A stretch of 64,000 nt of DNA from Elusimicrobiota bacterium. GTDB lineage: Bacteria > Elusimicrobiota > Elusimicrobia > UBA1565 > UBA9628. The position numbers and the translations under genes are program-made. A model generated the notes under the pieces. That model searched no databases. It was not told the origin of the DNA and worked only from the letters and a program-made list of their open reading frames with translations. This document shows, in pieces, positions 1 through 7,333 of the stretch; within the stretch, counting starts at the first letter, position 1, and the number at the start of each line of letters is the position of its first letter. Where the stretch lies: assembly GCA_016194705.1 (NCBI GenBank), contig JACQAZ010000019.1, positions 1 through 64,000 on the forward strand, in the 5' to 3' direction.

Positions 1-1221
1 CATGGCCATTGCGGCGTACGCCGCCAAAGTCGCGGCCGCGGCACCCATCATCCCCCAGCGCGGGATCCACAGCAGGTTCGCCCCGATGTTGACGATCGCG
101 CCGAGTGCGGTCGCGTAGGCCACGAACTCGCTGCGCTTGGCGAGCGTCGGGCCGACGAGCATGTTGATGTAGACGCCGTTGAAGAGATAGCCCAAGGTGA
201 CCACGGGCACGATGGAGAGCCCCGGCCAATAGGCCGGCGCGATCAGCGAGCGCCCGGCGAAAAGCAGCGAAGTGACGGCCGGGGAGACGAAGAGGGAGAC
301 CAGGATCAGGAGACCCGAGGCCCCCGCGGTCCAGTAGGTCAGCACGCGACCGAAGACCTTGCCCGCGCCGGCCTTGGCGGCGCGCTGGAGGAAGAAGGGG
401 CGCCAGCTCGCGTCGAACATGTTGACGACCATCATCATGAAGATCCCCAGGCGGTAGTTGGCCTGGTAAAGCCCGACCGTGGCGTCGTCGGTCATGAACT
501 TGAGTATGGGCCGGTCGATGACTTGGACCATCATCGAGGCCAGGCCCGCCGGCACCAGCGGAAGGGCGAAGCGCAGCAAGTCCTTGTGGAGCGAGCGGTC
601 GAAGATATTGGAGACAAACGGAACGAAGACCGGCGTCAAGATCGCCAAAGTCGCGCAGGCCGTGACCAGGCTGGCCAGGAAGACGCCGCGCACGCCCATG
701 CCCAACACGGCGACGAAGACGATGTTGAGAGAAAGGTTCATGACGATGTTGACGACCTTGATGCCGGCGTAGACTCCCGCTCGATGGGTCATGCGCAGGT
801 AGGCGAAGGGCACCAAGGCGGCCGCGTCGAATGCCAGGATCCAGGCGGCGTAGCGCGTCACATCCGTGAGCTCCGGCGGTACGCCGGCGTAGACTGACAA
901 GGGTCCGGCGAAGGCGTGGATGAGCGCGGAGACGGCCAGCGAGGTCGCCGCCAGCGACCAAAACGCCGTCGAGAAGCAGGCCTCCTCCCGGGCCTCGGAG
1001 GCCGGATCGAAGAAGCGCATGAACGCGAAGTCCATTCCGTGGCCGTAGAGCACGTTGAGGAAAGCGAGATAGGAGAACAAGGTCGCCACGACGCCGTATT
1101 CCGACGGGACGAGGAAATGCGTGTAGAGCGGCAGCAGCAGGAAATTGAGCAGGCGGCCGACGACCGTCGAGAGTCCGTAGACGGCCGTTTCCTTGGACAG
1201 CCTCTTGAGCTCCTCGAGCAT
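1..1221 (-). CDS. Polysaccharide/oligosaccharide flippase (Wzx/MATE-like), C-terminus cut by window edge
   Basis: The frame is open from an ATG at 1221 to the window edge, so it is missing from the ORF track. Translation gives an N-terminus MLEELKRLSKETAVYGLSTV followed by repeated hydrophobic helices, with the family-typical stretches LLPLYTHFLVPSEYGV near residue 30 and VNIGANLLWIPRWGMMGAA near the visible end. This pattern is characteristic of polysaccharide-biosynthesis (PST/MATE) flippases that move lipid-linked glycans across the inner membrane. A TGATAGAAT extended -10 box lies 7 nt upstream of the ATG. About 407 residues are visible, so most of the protein is present. The substrate cannot be inferred. 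Confidence 0.85.
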   Translation of the reverse strand, partial: MLEELKRLSKETAVYGLSTVVGRLLNFLLLPLYTHFLVPSEYGVVATLFSYLAFLNVLYGHGMDFAFMRFFDPASEAREEACFSTAFWSLAATSLAVSALIHAFAGPLSVYAGVPPELTDVTRYAAWILAFDAAALVPFAYLRMTHRAGVYAGIKVVNIVMNLSLNIVFVAVLGMGVRGVFLASLVTACATLAILTPVFVPFVSNIFDRSLHKDLLRFALPLVPAGLASMMVQVIDRPILKFMTDDATVGLYQANYRLGIFMMMVVNMFDASWRPFFLQRAAKAGAGKVFGRVLTYWTAGASGLLILVSLFVSPAVTSLLFAGRSLIAPAYWPGLSIVPVVTLGYLFNGVYINMLVGPTLAKRSEFVAYATALGAIVNIGANLLWIPRWGMMGAAAATLAAYAAMAM

Positions 1222-1289
1222 CGGCGGGATTCTATCAAAATTAACCGGTCATTACGGCCCGGCTGGTCTTGCCGGATCGGCGCTGCGTG

Positions 1290-3053
1290 CTATTGCTTGG
1301 AAAGCGGATAAAAATAGCCGCCAAACGAGCTTTCAGGGAACGCCGTCCTCGCGACGAATCCTTTGACCCAATCCCTCTGTACGTGAAAATCCCCGGACTC
1401 CGCGAGGACGACATGCGGGACCTCGTCGTACTCAAGGTCCTGAAGCCGGGCGTAGAGCAGATCGCGCTTTTGAGGGTCCATCTCCGCTTTGGCCTCATCG
1501 ATGAGCTCGTCGAACCTGGGGTCCGCGAATTTCTGCCTCAAAGGGTAATTCCCCTTCGAGTAGAGGAAGTAGAATGCGAGCTCATGCGGATCCGGTCCGC
1601 CATCGGAGCCCATGATATACACAGGCAGCTTCGAGGCTTTGGCCGCATCGATCATGGTCGGCCACTCCACGATGCGGACATCGACCTTGAATTTCGGGTT
1701 GAGACTTTCGACGTTGCGTTTGAGGATCTGGCAGGCGGCTTGCCGCATGGAATTGCCGGAGTTGGCGGCCAACGTCAGCTTGAAGCCCTTCTCCCAGAGC
1801 ACGCCGCCCCAGGCGAGCTTGAAGTGTTCCTCCGCCGCCTTAAGATCGAGGCGACGGGAACGCCCCTGAGGGTTATGGCCGGGAACGACTCTCGGGATGC
1901 AGCCCGTGGCTGGGGTTCCCCTGCCCAAGACGTCCGAGATGAATCTCTGATAGTCAAAAGCGGCGGCAAAGCCCGCGCGGACGTTCTTGTCCGAAAAAAA
2001 GTCGAGCGGGATGCCGTCGCCGTCGAGGCGTCCCGATCCGATATAGTTATTCCCCGAGGGATTGACCTTGTAGGTGAAGAACAGGACGTTGCTTAATCCC
2101 GCGTTCGGCAGATCGTCGATGATCTCGAGGCCAGGAATATTCTGAAGCTGCGAGAAGAGAGAGCGATCGGCATAGATCATGTCCGCATCGCCCGCCTCGA
2201 GCATCAGCTTGCGCGTCGCGAACTCGCTGATCGCCCGGATCACGACACGCTTCAAAGCGGCCTTGGGGCGCCAATACCTCTCGTTTCGGATCAAGATGAT
2301 CTCCCTGGTCTGACGATCCCACCGTTCGAGCTGGAAAGGCCCGGTGCCGTTGGCGCGCGCGAAGAACGGCGGGTCCTCCTTCTTGAAATCATCGATTTTT
2401 CGCCAAGTCGGCTCGGTCCCGTCCCAGTCGCCGTTCTTGGCGGCCCAATCCTTGGAGACGATCGGCACCGAGCCAAGATGATCGATGAAGAACGCGTAGG
2501 GACGAGGTAGGCTCAGAATGACAGTATTTCCTCGGACCGAAACGGCGCGGTTGGCGTCCTCCCAGAGGCGCGGCCGGATCCGGCCGTGCTCGTCGCGCGT
2601 GGAGGCGTAGCCCAACAGGGACTCTCGAAGCAGCGAGCTGGGAGCGCTGAACGGCTCGATCAGCAAGGTGCGCAGCAAAGAATACCGCACGTCTTCCGCG
2701 CTCAGCAAGGTCCCGTCCTGGAACTGGACTCCGTGGCGGATCGGAATCGTATAGGTCTTCCCGTCCGCGGAGATCAATCCGTTTTCTTTGCTCGGGACTT
2801 TCATGCCGAGGAGAGGAATCATTTTCTGCATCGAAGCCCCGTCGAATTGGAAGAGCGTGTCGTAGATGTTGAGGATGACTAGCCTGCTGGGGCTGTCGCT
2901 GGCCCAAATCGGATCCAGTGTATCGACGGCGGATAGGTTGAGATAAGTCAGGGTTTCGGGGTTCTTGACGACGCCCGCGGCTGCTGCGGGCGAAAAGCCT
3001 ATGAGCAGGGTCAACAGGACTCTAAACGAACTCTTCAGCGCTAGGTATCGCAT
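1290..3053 (-). CDS. ABC transporter substrate-binding protein, family 5 (peptide/nickel type)
   Basis: This 587-residue protein has an N-terminal signal peptide (FRVLLTLLIGFSPAAAAG) and the family 5 SBP layout: an early TLDPIWASD segment, GKTYTIPIRHGVQFQDGTLL near residue 140, and GTGPFQLERWD near residue 240. Such proteins bind oligopeptides or similar solutes in the periplasm and deliver them to an ABC permease. No permease or ATPase genes lie beside it, so it is an orphan SBP here and its partner must be elsewhere. A strong promoter lies immediately upstream. The ligand could be peptides, including muropeptides, but the sequence does not show which. Confidence 0.88.
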   Translation of the reverse strand: MRYLALKSSFRVLLTLLIGFSPAAAAGVVKNPETLTYLNLSAVDTLDPIWASDSPSRLVILNIYDTLFQFDGASMQKMIPLLGMKVPSKENGLISADGKTYTIPIRHGVQFQDGTLLSAEDVRYSLLRTLLIEPFSAPSSLLRESLLGYASTRDEHGRIRPRLWEDANRAVSVRGNTVILSLPRPYAFFIDHLGSVPIVSKDWAAKNGDWDGTEPTWRKIDDFKKEDPPFFARANGTGPFQLERWDRQTREIILIRNERYWRPKAALKRVVIRAISEFATRKLMLEAGDADMIYADRSLFSQLQNIPGLEIIDDLPNAGLSNVLFFTYKVNPSGNNYIGSGRLDGDGIPLDFFSDKNVRAGFAAAFDYQRFISDVLGRGTPATGCIPRVVPGHNPQGRSRRLDLKAAEEHFKLAWGGVLWEKGFKLTLAANSGNSMRQAACQILKRNVESLNPKFKVDVRIVEWPTMIDAAKASKLPVYIMGSDGGPDPHELAFYFLYSKGNYPLRQKFADPRFDELIDEAKAEMDPQKRDLLYARLQDLEYDEVPHVVLAESGDFHVQRDWVKGFVARTAFPESSFGGYFYPLSKQ

Positions 3054-3061
3054 GATCGTGG

Positions 3062-3090
3062 AGTATAGGGTCCAGGATCAACAAAATCAA
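3062..3090 (-). promoter_or_regulatory. Sigma70-like promoter of the family 5 SBP gene
   Basis: On the minus strand TTGATT is followed after exactly 17 nt by TATACT, which sits 8 nt before the SBP start codon at 3053. Transcription would start at or within a base or two of the ATG, with no room for a Shine-Dalgarno sequence. Confidence 0.65.
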
Positions 3091-3115
3091 GGGGTTGCGC
3101 GGAGTGACGCCGTGC

Positions 3116-3144
3116 TTGACTTTTTTCGGTTCCCGGTCTATTAT
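3116..3144 (+). promoter_or_regulatory. Sigma70-like promoter upstream of the HNH gene
   Basis: TTGACT and TATTAT are separated by 17 nt. The predicted start lies about 75 nt before the HNH ATG, and a GGAGGT ribosome-binding site lies 5-10 nt before that ATG. A second TATACT at 3209-3214 is an alternative -10 but would remove the ribosome-binding site from the transcript. Confidence 0.55.
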
Positions 3145-3225
3145 TCAGGGCTGTTTCGGCCATATTAAGGAAACAGCTGCCGCCCTGGCGCTCGCGCGAT
3201 TGCCCTGTTATACTGGAGGTACGCT

Positions 3226-3825
3226 ATGCCGGCCGAAGTGCTCGTCCTAAACCGCAATTTCTACGCCATCGAGGTGGCCTCGTGGGAGAGGGCCATGGCT
3301 CTCCTCTATTTGGGCCGCGCCTCGGTCGTCGACGACGAGTACAACATCCACGACTTCGAGACCTGGATCCAGCTCTCGCAGGCCATCGAGGAGCATCCCT
3401 CGGGCTTCGTCCACACGCCGACCCTCAAGGTGGCCATCCCCGAGGTGATCGCGCTCAAATTCTTCGACAAGGTGCCCAAGCAGGAGATCCCCTTCACGCG
3501 CCGCAACATCTACGAGCACTACGGCCACCATTGCTGCTATTGCGGCAAGAACTTCCCCCCCAGCGAGCTCAACCTCGACCACGTCGTTCCGCGCTCGCGC
3601 GGAGGAACGACCGACTGGAGCAACATCGTCACCGCCTGCATCCCCTGCAACCTCAGGAAGGGCAACCGCATGCCCTCCGAGGCGCGCATGAGGCTCAAGA
3701 TCCCGATCTCCAAGCCGAAGTACCGCGCCGGCGTGACCTTGATGTGGCGCGCTCCGTTCAAGGTGCGCCGCTCGTGGCAGCGCTTCGTCGACCGCGCCTA
3801 CTGGGACAGCCAGCTCGAAGAATAA
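3226..3825 (+). CDS. HNH endonuclease
   Basis: The 199-residue protein has an HNH core near residues 103-150: CCYCGKNFPPSELNLDHVVP, then RGGTTDWSNIVTACIPCNLRKG. The two CxxC pairs bind structural zinc, and the DH and N residues are the expected catalytic positions. The N-terminal 90 residues (VLVLNRNFYAIEVASWERAM) resemble the common 'HNH endonuclease 5' group, which occurs outside restriction operons and has no well-defined role. GGAGGT precedes the ATG at a good distance. It is followed 38 nt later by a metallophosphoesterase in the same direction. Confidence 0.88.
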   Translation: MPAEVLVLNRNFYAIEVASWERAMALLYLGRASVVDDEYNIHDFETWIQLSQAIEEHPSGFVHTPTLKVAIPEVIALKFFDKVPKQEIPFTRRNIYEHYGHHCCYCGKNFPPSELNLDHVVPRSRGGTTDWSNIVTACIPCNLRKGNRMPSEARMRLKIPISKPKYRAGVTLMWRAPFKVRRSWQRFVDRAYWDSQLEE

Positions 3826-3863
3826 CGGGTCTTGACAACAGGACCTTTCGGGGCCATCCTTTA

Positions 3864-4766
3864 ATGATGATGTTCCGCAGCAACCACGACAACCTCTCGC
3901 AGGCCCAGCTCTTGACCCAGCTGTCGATGCCGTGGAGGTCCCACGCCCAGCTCTCGCGTCTCTCGGCCAGGCCGCGTCAGACGCAAGAGAGCTTCGAGTT
4001 CGCGGTCTTGGGCGACGCCGAGCCGGGGCGCTTTTGGATCTTCCGCGCGCTCTTCAACCAGCCCGGCGTGTTTCAGAGACAGCTCGCCGCGATCCAGGAG
4101 CAGGCCGTCGATTTCAGCGTCCAGCTCGGCGACATGGTCAGCTGCGGACACGCGCACAACTACGTTAATTTCTTCCGGCAGCTCAACGAGGTGCGGGTCA
4201 CCAAGCCCTACCTGACCGTCATCGGCAACCACGACCGCTCGAACCCCCACGGCCGGTCCCATTCCAGGATGTACCGCTCCCTCTTCGGCCGCAGCAACTA
4301 TTTCTTCGACTACGGCGGCGTGCGCTTCGTGACGCTGGACTCGAGCCGCGGCCGCCTCACGGGCCTCCAGCTCAAATGGCTCAGGATGGTCTTGAGCACG
4401 CGCCTGCGCAAGGTGGTCTTCACCCACATGCCGCCGGTGGTCTTGAAGCTCTGGGGAGGCGCCGCGGCGCACCACTTGGGCGGCTTCGAGAGAGGTGCAA
4501 GGCAGTTCACCGATCTTATGACCGCGCTCGAGGTCGAGCGCGCCTACATGGGCCACGTGCACTGCTTCGGCGTGCAGGACTACAAGGACGTGCGCTACAT
4601 ACTGACCGGCGGCGGCGGGTCTCCGTTGTTCCCCTCGGGCGCCTCCGACAAGTTCCACCACTACCTGACCGTCTCAGTGGCGCCCTCGGGCCTGCGCGAG
4701 CGGGTCCATTCGCTCGACGGCTCGTCCTTCGTGATCCCGTCGGGCAAGGTCGTCCTACCGAGCTGA
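3864..4766 (+). CDS. Calcineurin-like metallophosphoesterase
   Basis: The ORF track begins this frame at 3282, inside the HNH gene. The first sensible start is the ATG run at 3864 (MMMFRSNHD), giving 300 residues. Metal-binding motifs are visible in order: GDAEPGR, QLGDMVSCGH, GNHDRSNPHG and MGHVHCFGV. A GGGGSPLFPSG segment precedes the end. It lacks an obvious signal peptide. It is clearly paralogous to the 498-residue protein encoded at 14121-15617, which carries an extra N-terminal region and a signal peptide. The substrate is unknown. A TTGACA lies at 3832-3837 but without a convincing -10. Confidence 0.85.
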   Translation: MMMFRSNHDNLSQAQLLTQLSMPWRSHAQLSRLSARPRQTQESFEFAVLGDAEPGRFWIFRALFNQPGVFQRQLAAIQEQAVDFSVQLGDMVSCGHAHNYVNFFRQLNEVRVTKPYLTVIGNHDRSNPHGRSHSRMYRSLFGRSNYFFDYGGVRFVTLDSSRGRLTGLQLKWLRMVLSTRLRKVVFTHMPPVVLKLWGGAAAHHLGGFERGARQFTDLMTALEVERAYMGHVHCFGVQDYKDVRYILTGGGGSPLFPSGASDKFHHYLTVSVAPSGLRERVHSLDGSSFVIPSGKVVLPS

Positions 4767-5279
4767 TCAGTAGGGGTCGCGCACGAGCCCTTTCAGGCCT
4801 CCGGTCTTGATGAAGTAGATCGGCTGGCCGTTCTTGTCCTTCCAAACTGTCGAATCCTCGGATTCGTCGCGGTTGTCGCCGAGCACGAAGAGCCCGTCCG
4901 GCGGCACCGTCAGGGGCCCGATGTCGTCGCCCACCAGGCGCTCCGCGCCGCGCTTGTGCACCGCGTAGGGCTCATCGAACTCCTTGCCGTTGATGAGCAC
5001 CTTCTTCTCGCGCAGCTCCACGGTCTCGCCGGGCAGCGCGATCACTCGCTTGACGAGGTCGATGTCCTCGCCGATGGGGGAGGGGAAGACGACGACGTCG
5101 CCGCGCTTGGGGGCGCGCTCGCGCAAAGTGATTTTGTCCGACCAGAGGCGTTGGCCGACGTGATAGGTGGGCTCCATCGAGCCGGTCGCGACATAGATGA
5201 ACTCGACGACCCAGGTGCGCAGGGCGAAGGTGATGGAGACCGCGACGGCGGCGAGAAAGCCCAGGCGCGAGAGGCTCAC
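4767..5279 (-). CDS. lepB: Signal peptidase I
   Basis: The 170-residue protein has one N-terminal membrane segment and the type I signal peptidase boxes: GSMEPT with the catalytic Ser34, KRVIALPGE with the catalytic Lys77, and GDNRDESEDS near the C-terminus. It cleaves signal peptides on the outer face of the inner membrane. It is a short family member with a single transmembrane helix. Translation begins at GTG 5279. TATCCT sits 6 nt before that GTG, with TTGAAA 17 nt further up, so the transcript is probably leaderless. It is convergent with and directly adjacent to the metallophosphoesterase stop. Confidence 0.92.
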   Translation of the reverse strand: MSLSRLGFLAAVAVSITFALRTWVVEFIYVATGSMEPTYHVGQRLWSDKITLRERAPKRGDVVVFPSPIGEDIDLVKRVIALPGETVELREKKVLINGKEFDEPYAVHKRGAERLVGDDIGPLTVPPDGLFVLGDNRDESEDSTVWKDKNGQPIYFIKTGGLKGLVRDPY

Positions 5280-5285
5280 GGCCCT

Positions 5286-5314
5286 AGGATAGCCCGGCCG
5301 GGGCGGTATTTCAA
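5286..5314 (-). promoter_or_regulatory. Promoter of signal peptidase I (leaderless)
   Basis: Minus-strand TTGAAA, 17-nt spacer, TATCCT, then AGGGCC and the GTG start. The spacing places the transcription start on the start codon. The promoter lies between the pilin stop and lepB. Confidence 0.65.
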
Positions 5315-5318
5315 GTCC

Positions 5319-5489
5319 CTACGGCGAGGCGAGGTCGATCGCCGCGTCCATCGCGCGGTCGAGAACGCGCGTCGTGAGGTCGCGGCCGTAGCGCGAGAGC
5401 GTCAAGCCGACGATGTCGATGACGACGAGCACCGAACTGAGCAGCAGGACGTACTCGACCGAGCTCTGGCCTCTGGGCCGCGTCTTCAT
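5319..5489 (-). CDS. Flp/Tad-like pilin or class III prepilin, 56 aa
   Basis: This ORF is too short for the track. Its translation starts MKTRPRGQSSVEYVLLLSSV. A short basic leader ends in G, followed by QSSVE with a glutamate at +5 of the mature form, and then a hydrophobic helix of about 20 residues. That is the pattern of Flp/TadE-like or archaeal-type class III prepilins processed by a dedicated peptidase. The C-terminal 25 residues are amphipathic. A weak CACACT lies 6 nt before the ATG. No Tad secretion genes are in the window. It lies upstream of lepB on the same strand. Confidence 0.6.
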   Translation of the reverse strand: MKTRPRGQSSVEYVLLLSSVLVVIDIVGLTLSRYGRDLTTRVLDRAMDAAIDLASP

Positions 5490-5601
5490 AGCCTCAGTGT
5501 GAGCGACCCGCGAGGGCCGCGCCTGGGCCTAAGGTCCTAGAATACAAAGGGAACAATTTGGGGGGCTCAATCGTATACTCTTATGGGCTTCCAAAGCCGT
5601 C

Positions 5602-5635
5602 TTGACATACAGTGTTATACGGACTACACTGTATG
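5602..5635 (+). promoter_or_regulatory. Toxin-antitoxin promoter with 10-bp inverted-repeat operator
   Basis: TTGACA (5602-5607) and TACACT (5625-5630) are spaced by 17 nt. A perfect inverted repeat, CATACAGTGT (5606-5615) and ACACTGTATG (5626-5635), has its half-sites 20 bp apart centre to centre. It covers both boxes and includes the ATG of the first gene. A ribbon-helix-helix repressor such as the downstream antitoxin is a natural candidate to bind it. Confidence 0.7.
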
Positions 5636-5911
5636 AGAGTCATCGAGCTCCTCTGCAGCGATGAGACGGAGCTCCACATGATCTCCGGCCACAACATAAC
5701 CTTTGAAGAAGCTGAGGAAGCCATTTTCGTTCGAAGCTTCGTCGTTCGGGGAAGAGAGAAAGGGGTCTACGAATACCTTGGCAGGACGAATGAAGGGAGG
5801 TATCTGATGGTCGCTGTACGTTCGTTCGGGAAAGGCGTGGCTCGAGTCATCACTTCGCGGGAAATGACCGACGCCGAACGTCGACGCTACAATGCGCATA
5901 TCGCGCACTGA
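5633..5911 (+). CDS. BrnT-like toxin (RelE-fold ribonuclease family)
   Basis: From the ATG at 5633 the protein is 92 residues. ISGHNITFEEAEEAIF near residue 17 and EYLGRTNEGRYLMVAVRSFG, then RVITSREMTDAERRRY, match the layout of the BrnT/DUF4258 toxins, which inhibit translation by cleaving RNA. The ORF track starts at an upstream GTG, but that codon lies inside the promoter operator. If TACACT is the true -10, even the ATG at 5633 is very close to or upstream of the transcription start, and an internal ATG (MISGHN, 5678) would be the alternative. The toxin precedes its antitoxin, as in brnTA. Confidence 0.7.
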   Translation: MRVIELLCSDETELHMISGHNITFEEAEEAIFVRSFVVRGREKGVYEYLGRTNEGRYLMVAVRSFGKGVARVITSREMTDAERRRYNAHIAH

Positions 5912-5917
5912 AAGACC

Positions 5918-6196
5918 ATGAAGAATATGCACAAGAAAAAGAAGATGACGGAGGAGGAACTTCGCGATTGGTACGACAAGACTTCGATGGTCGACCAAGG
6001 AATCGTCCGGCCGGTCAAGGTGACATTCGCGAAGGATTTTAAGGCGAGAGTCGTGGGCCCCAGACGCCTTGTCGCCCTGCGCCTCGAGGCCGACACGCTC
6101 GAGAAGATAAAAGTCCTCGCGGTGCAAAAGGGGCTGAACTACTCCACGCTGATGCGGATGTGGATCACCGAGAGGCTTCGGCAGGAGAAGGCTTAA
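5918..6196 (+). CDS. CopG/BrnA-like antitoxin (ribbon-helix-helix)
   Basis: The 92-residue protein starts 6 nt after the toxin stop. Its C-terminal part, RRLVALRLEADTLEKIKVLA followed by GLNYSTLMRMWITERLRQE, has the beta strand and two helices of a ribbon-helix-helix DNA-binding domain. The N-terminal part is charged and probably wraps the toxin. CopG/BrnA antitoxins neutralise their partner and repress the shared promoter; the 10-bp inverted repeat upstream of the toxin is the likely operator. The local GC content is lower than in neighbouring genes, consistent with horizontal acquisition. Confidence 0.72.
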   Translation: MKNMHKKKKMTEEELRDWYDKTSMVDQGIVRPVKVTFAKDFKARVVGPRRLVALRLEADTLEKIKVLAVQKGLNYSTLMRMWITERLRQEKA

Positions 6197-6252
6197 AGTG
6201 CAACGACTGTGTTCCTGCCTTCCAGTATGCGCGGATTAGATCCCAGCTCGAG

Positions 6253-7296
6253 CTAACGGAACAGGGTGAGCTTCGGTCCGTGTCTGGCCCACCGGCGCCG
6301 CTTCTGCGACCCAGCGAGCAGATGGTCGGCGTCGAGGTCGATGAACTCGAAGACGCCGGTCCCCATGGCGAAGTGGACGCTGGGCGACAAGCCCGCCCCG
6401 GTCTCGGTCATGCAGCCGATCATGAGCTTGAGGCCCGCCGCGCGCGCGACGGCGGCGATCTCGAGCGAGCGCATGATGCCGGATTTCGCGAGCTTGATGT
6501 TGATCGCCTTGGCCGCTTGGTCGTCGGCGATGCGCACCGCGTCCTCGGGCGTCTGGCAGGATTCGTCGAGCGCGACCGGCACGGGACAGCTCTTCGAGAG
6601 CGCTCGCATCTTCTCGTAGTCGGACTTGGGCAGGGGTTGTTCCAATAGACGGACATTGGCGCCTTCCTTCAGACACGCCTCGACAAGGTTCAGGGCGCCT
6701 GAGGGCGTCATGCCCTGGTTGCCGTCGAGGATCAGCGGCGCGTTGCGCCGCGCCTTGCGCGCCGCGCGCACGCGCGCGAGATTGACTTTCAAATCCCCCC
6801 CGACCTTGATCTTGAAGATTCGGAAGCCCTCGCGCGCGGCCTCGCGGGCGGCCGACTCAGTGTCGGCGGCTTTTTCCCACGCCGACAAAGTGATGTCGGT
6901 CTCGAGCTTCGAGAGTCTTCCGCCGAACCACTCGGCCAACGACAAGCCCTTTGACGCGGCCAAAGCCTCGAGCAAAGCGCACTCGAAGGCCCCGGCGGCC
7001 GTGCTCGCGGGCGCGCAGCGCTTCCAGACGGCGTCGATCAGCGGCCTATGGCCGGCGGCGTCGCGATTAAGGGCCCAGCGTCCCACGGACTCAAGCAGGC
7101 GCGCCATGCGCCTCGGTTTGAGATGCGCCAGGGCCAGCGAGGTCGACGCCTCGCCGTAGCCTTCGGCGCCGTTCTTGAGCCGCAGCGTCAAGCCGACGTT
7201 GACCGTGTGCGTCTTTCGTCCGAGGGAAGTCACGAAGGGCCGCTTGAGCGGCGTCTCGAAGACCCTGACGCGGAACGAGCGGACTGTTTCCCGCAT
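6253..7296 (-). CDS. L-Ala-D/L-Glu epimerase (enolase superfamily dipeptide epimerase)
   Basis: The 347-residue protein belongs to the mandelate-racemase/muconate-lactonizing group. FKIKVGG carries the KxK catalytic lysine pair, LILDGNQGM and LEQPLP carry acidic metal ligands, ALDES gives the third, and INIKLAKSG carries the second catalytic lysine. Dipeptide epimerases convert the L-Ala-D-Glu released from peptidoglycan into L-Ala-L-Glu for degradation. The ATG at 7296 is preferred over the upstream TTG because TGTTATATT, an extended -10, lies 8 nt before it. AmpG and a DUF1460 protein elsewhere in the window fit the same salvage route. Confidence 0.8.
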   Translation of the reverse strand: MRETVRSFRVRVFETPLKRPFVTSLGRKTHTVNVGLTLRLKNGAEGYGEASTSLALAHLKPRRMARLLESVGRWALNRDAAGHRPLIDAVWKRCAPASTAAGAFECALLEALAASKGLSLAEWFGGRLSKLETDITLSAWEKAADTESAAREAAREGFRIFKIKVGGDLKVNLARVRAARKARRNAPLILDGNQGMTPSGALNLVEACLKEGANVRLLEQPLPKSDYEKMRALSKSCPVPVALDESCQTPEDAVRIADDQAAKAINIKLAKSGIMRSLEIAAVARAAGLKLMIGCMTETGAGLSPSVHFAMGTGVFEFIDLDADHLLAGSQKRRRWARHGPKLTLFR

Positions 7297-7304
7297 GTCC
7301 GAGG

Positions 7305-7327
7305 AATATAACAAATTGTGTTATAAT
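7305..7327. promoter_or_regulatory. Divergent extended -10 promoters (epimerase / HEAT protein)
   Basis: On the minus strand TGTTATATT (box at 7305-7310) precedes the epimerase ATG by 8 nt. On the plus strand TGTTATAAT (box at 7322-7327) precedes the HEAT-protein ATG by 6 nt. Both have the TGn extension and lack a clear -35. Only 37 bp separate the two start codons. Confidence 0.6.
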
Positions 7328-7333
7328 CAGGGC

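Noticed and set aside
3832-3865. Promoter for the 3864 metallophosphoesterase gene
   Set aside because: TTGACA is present but no -10 at an acceptable spacing is convincing.
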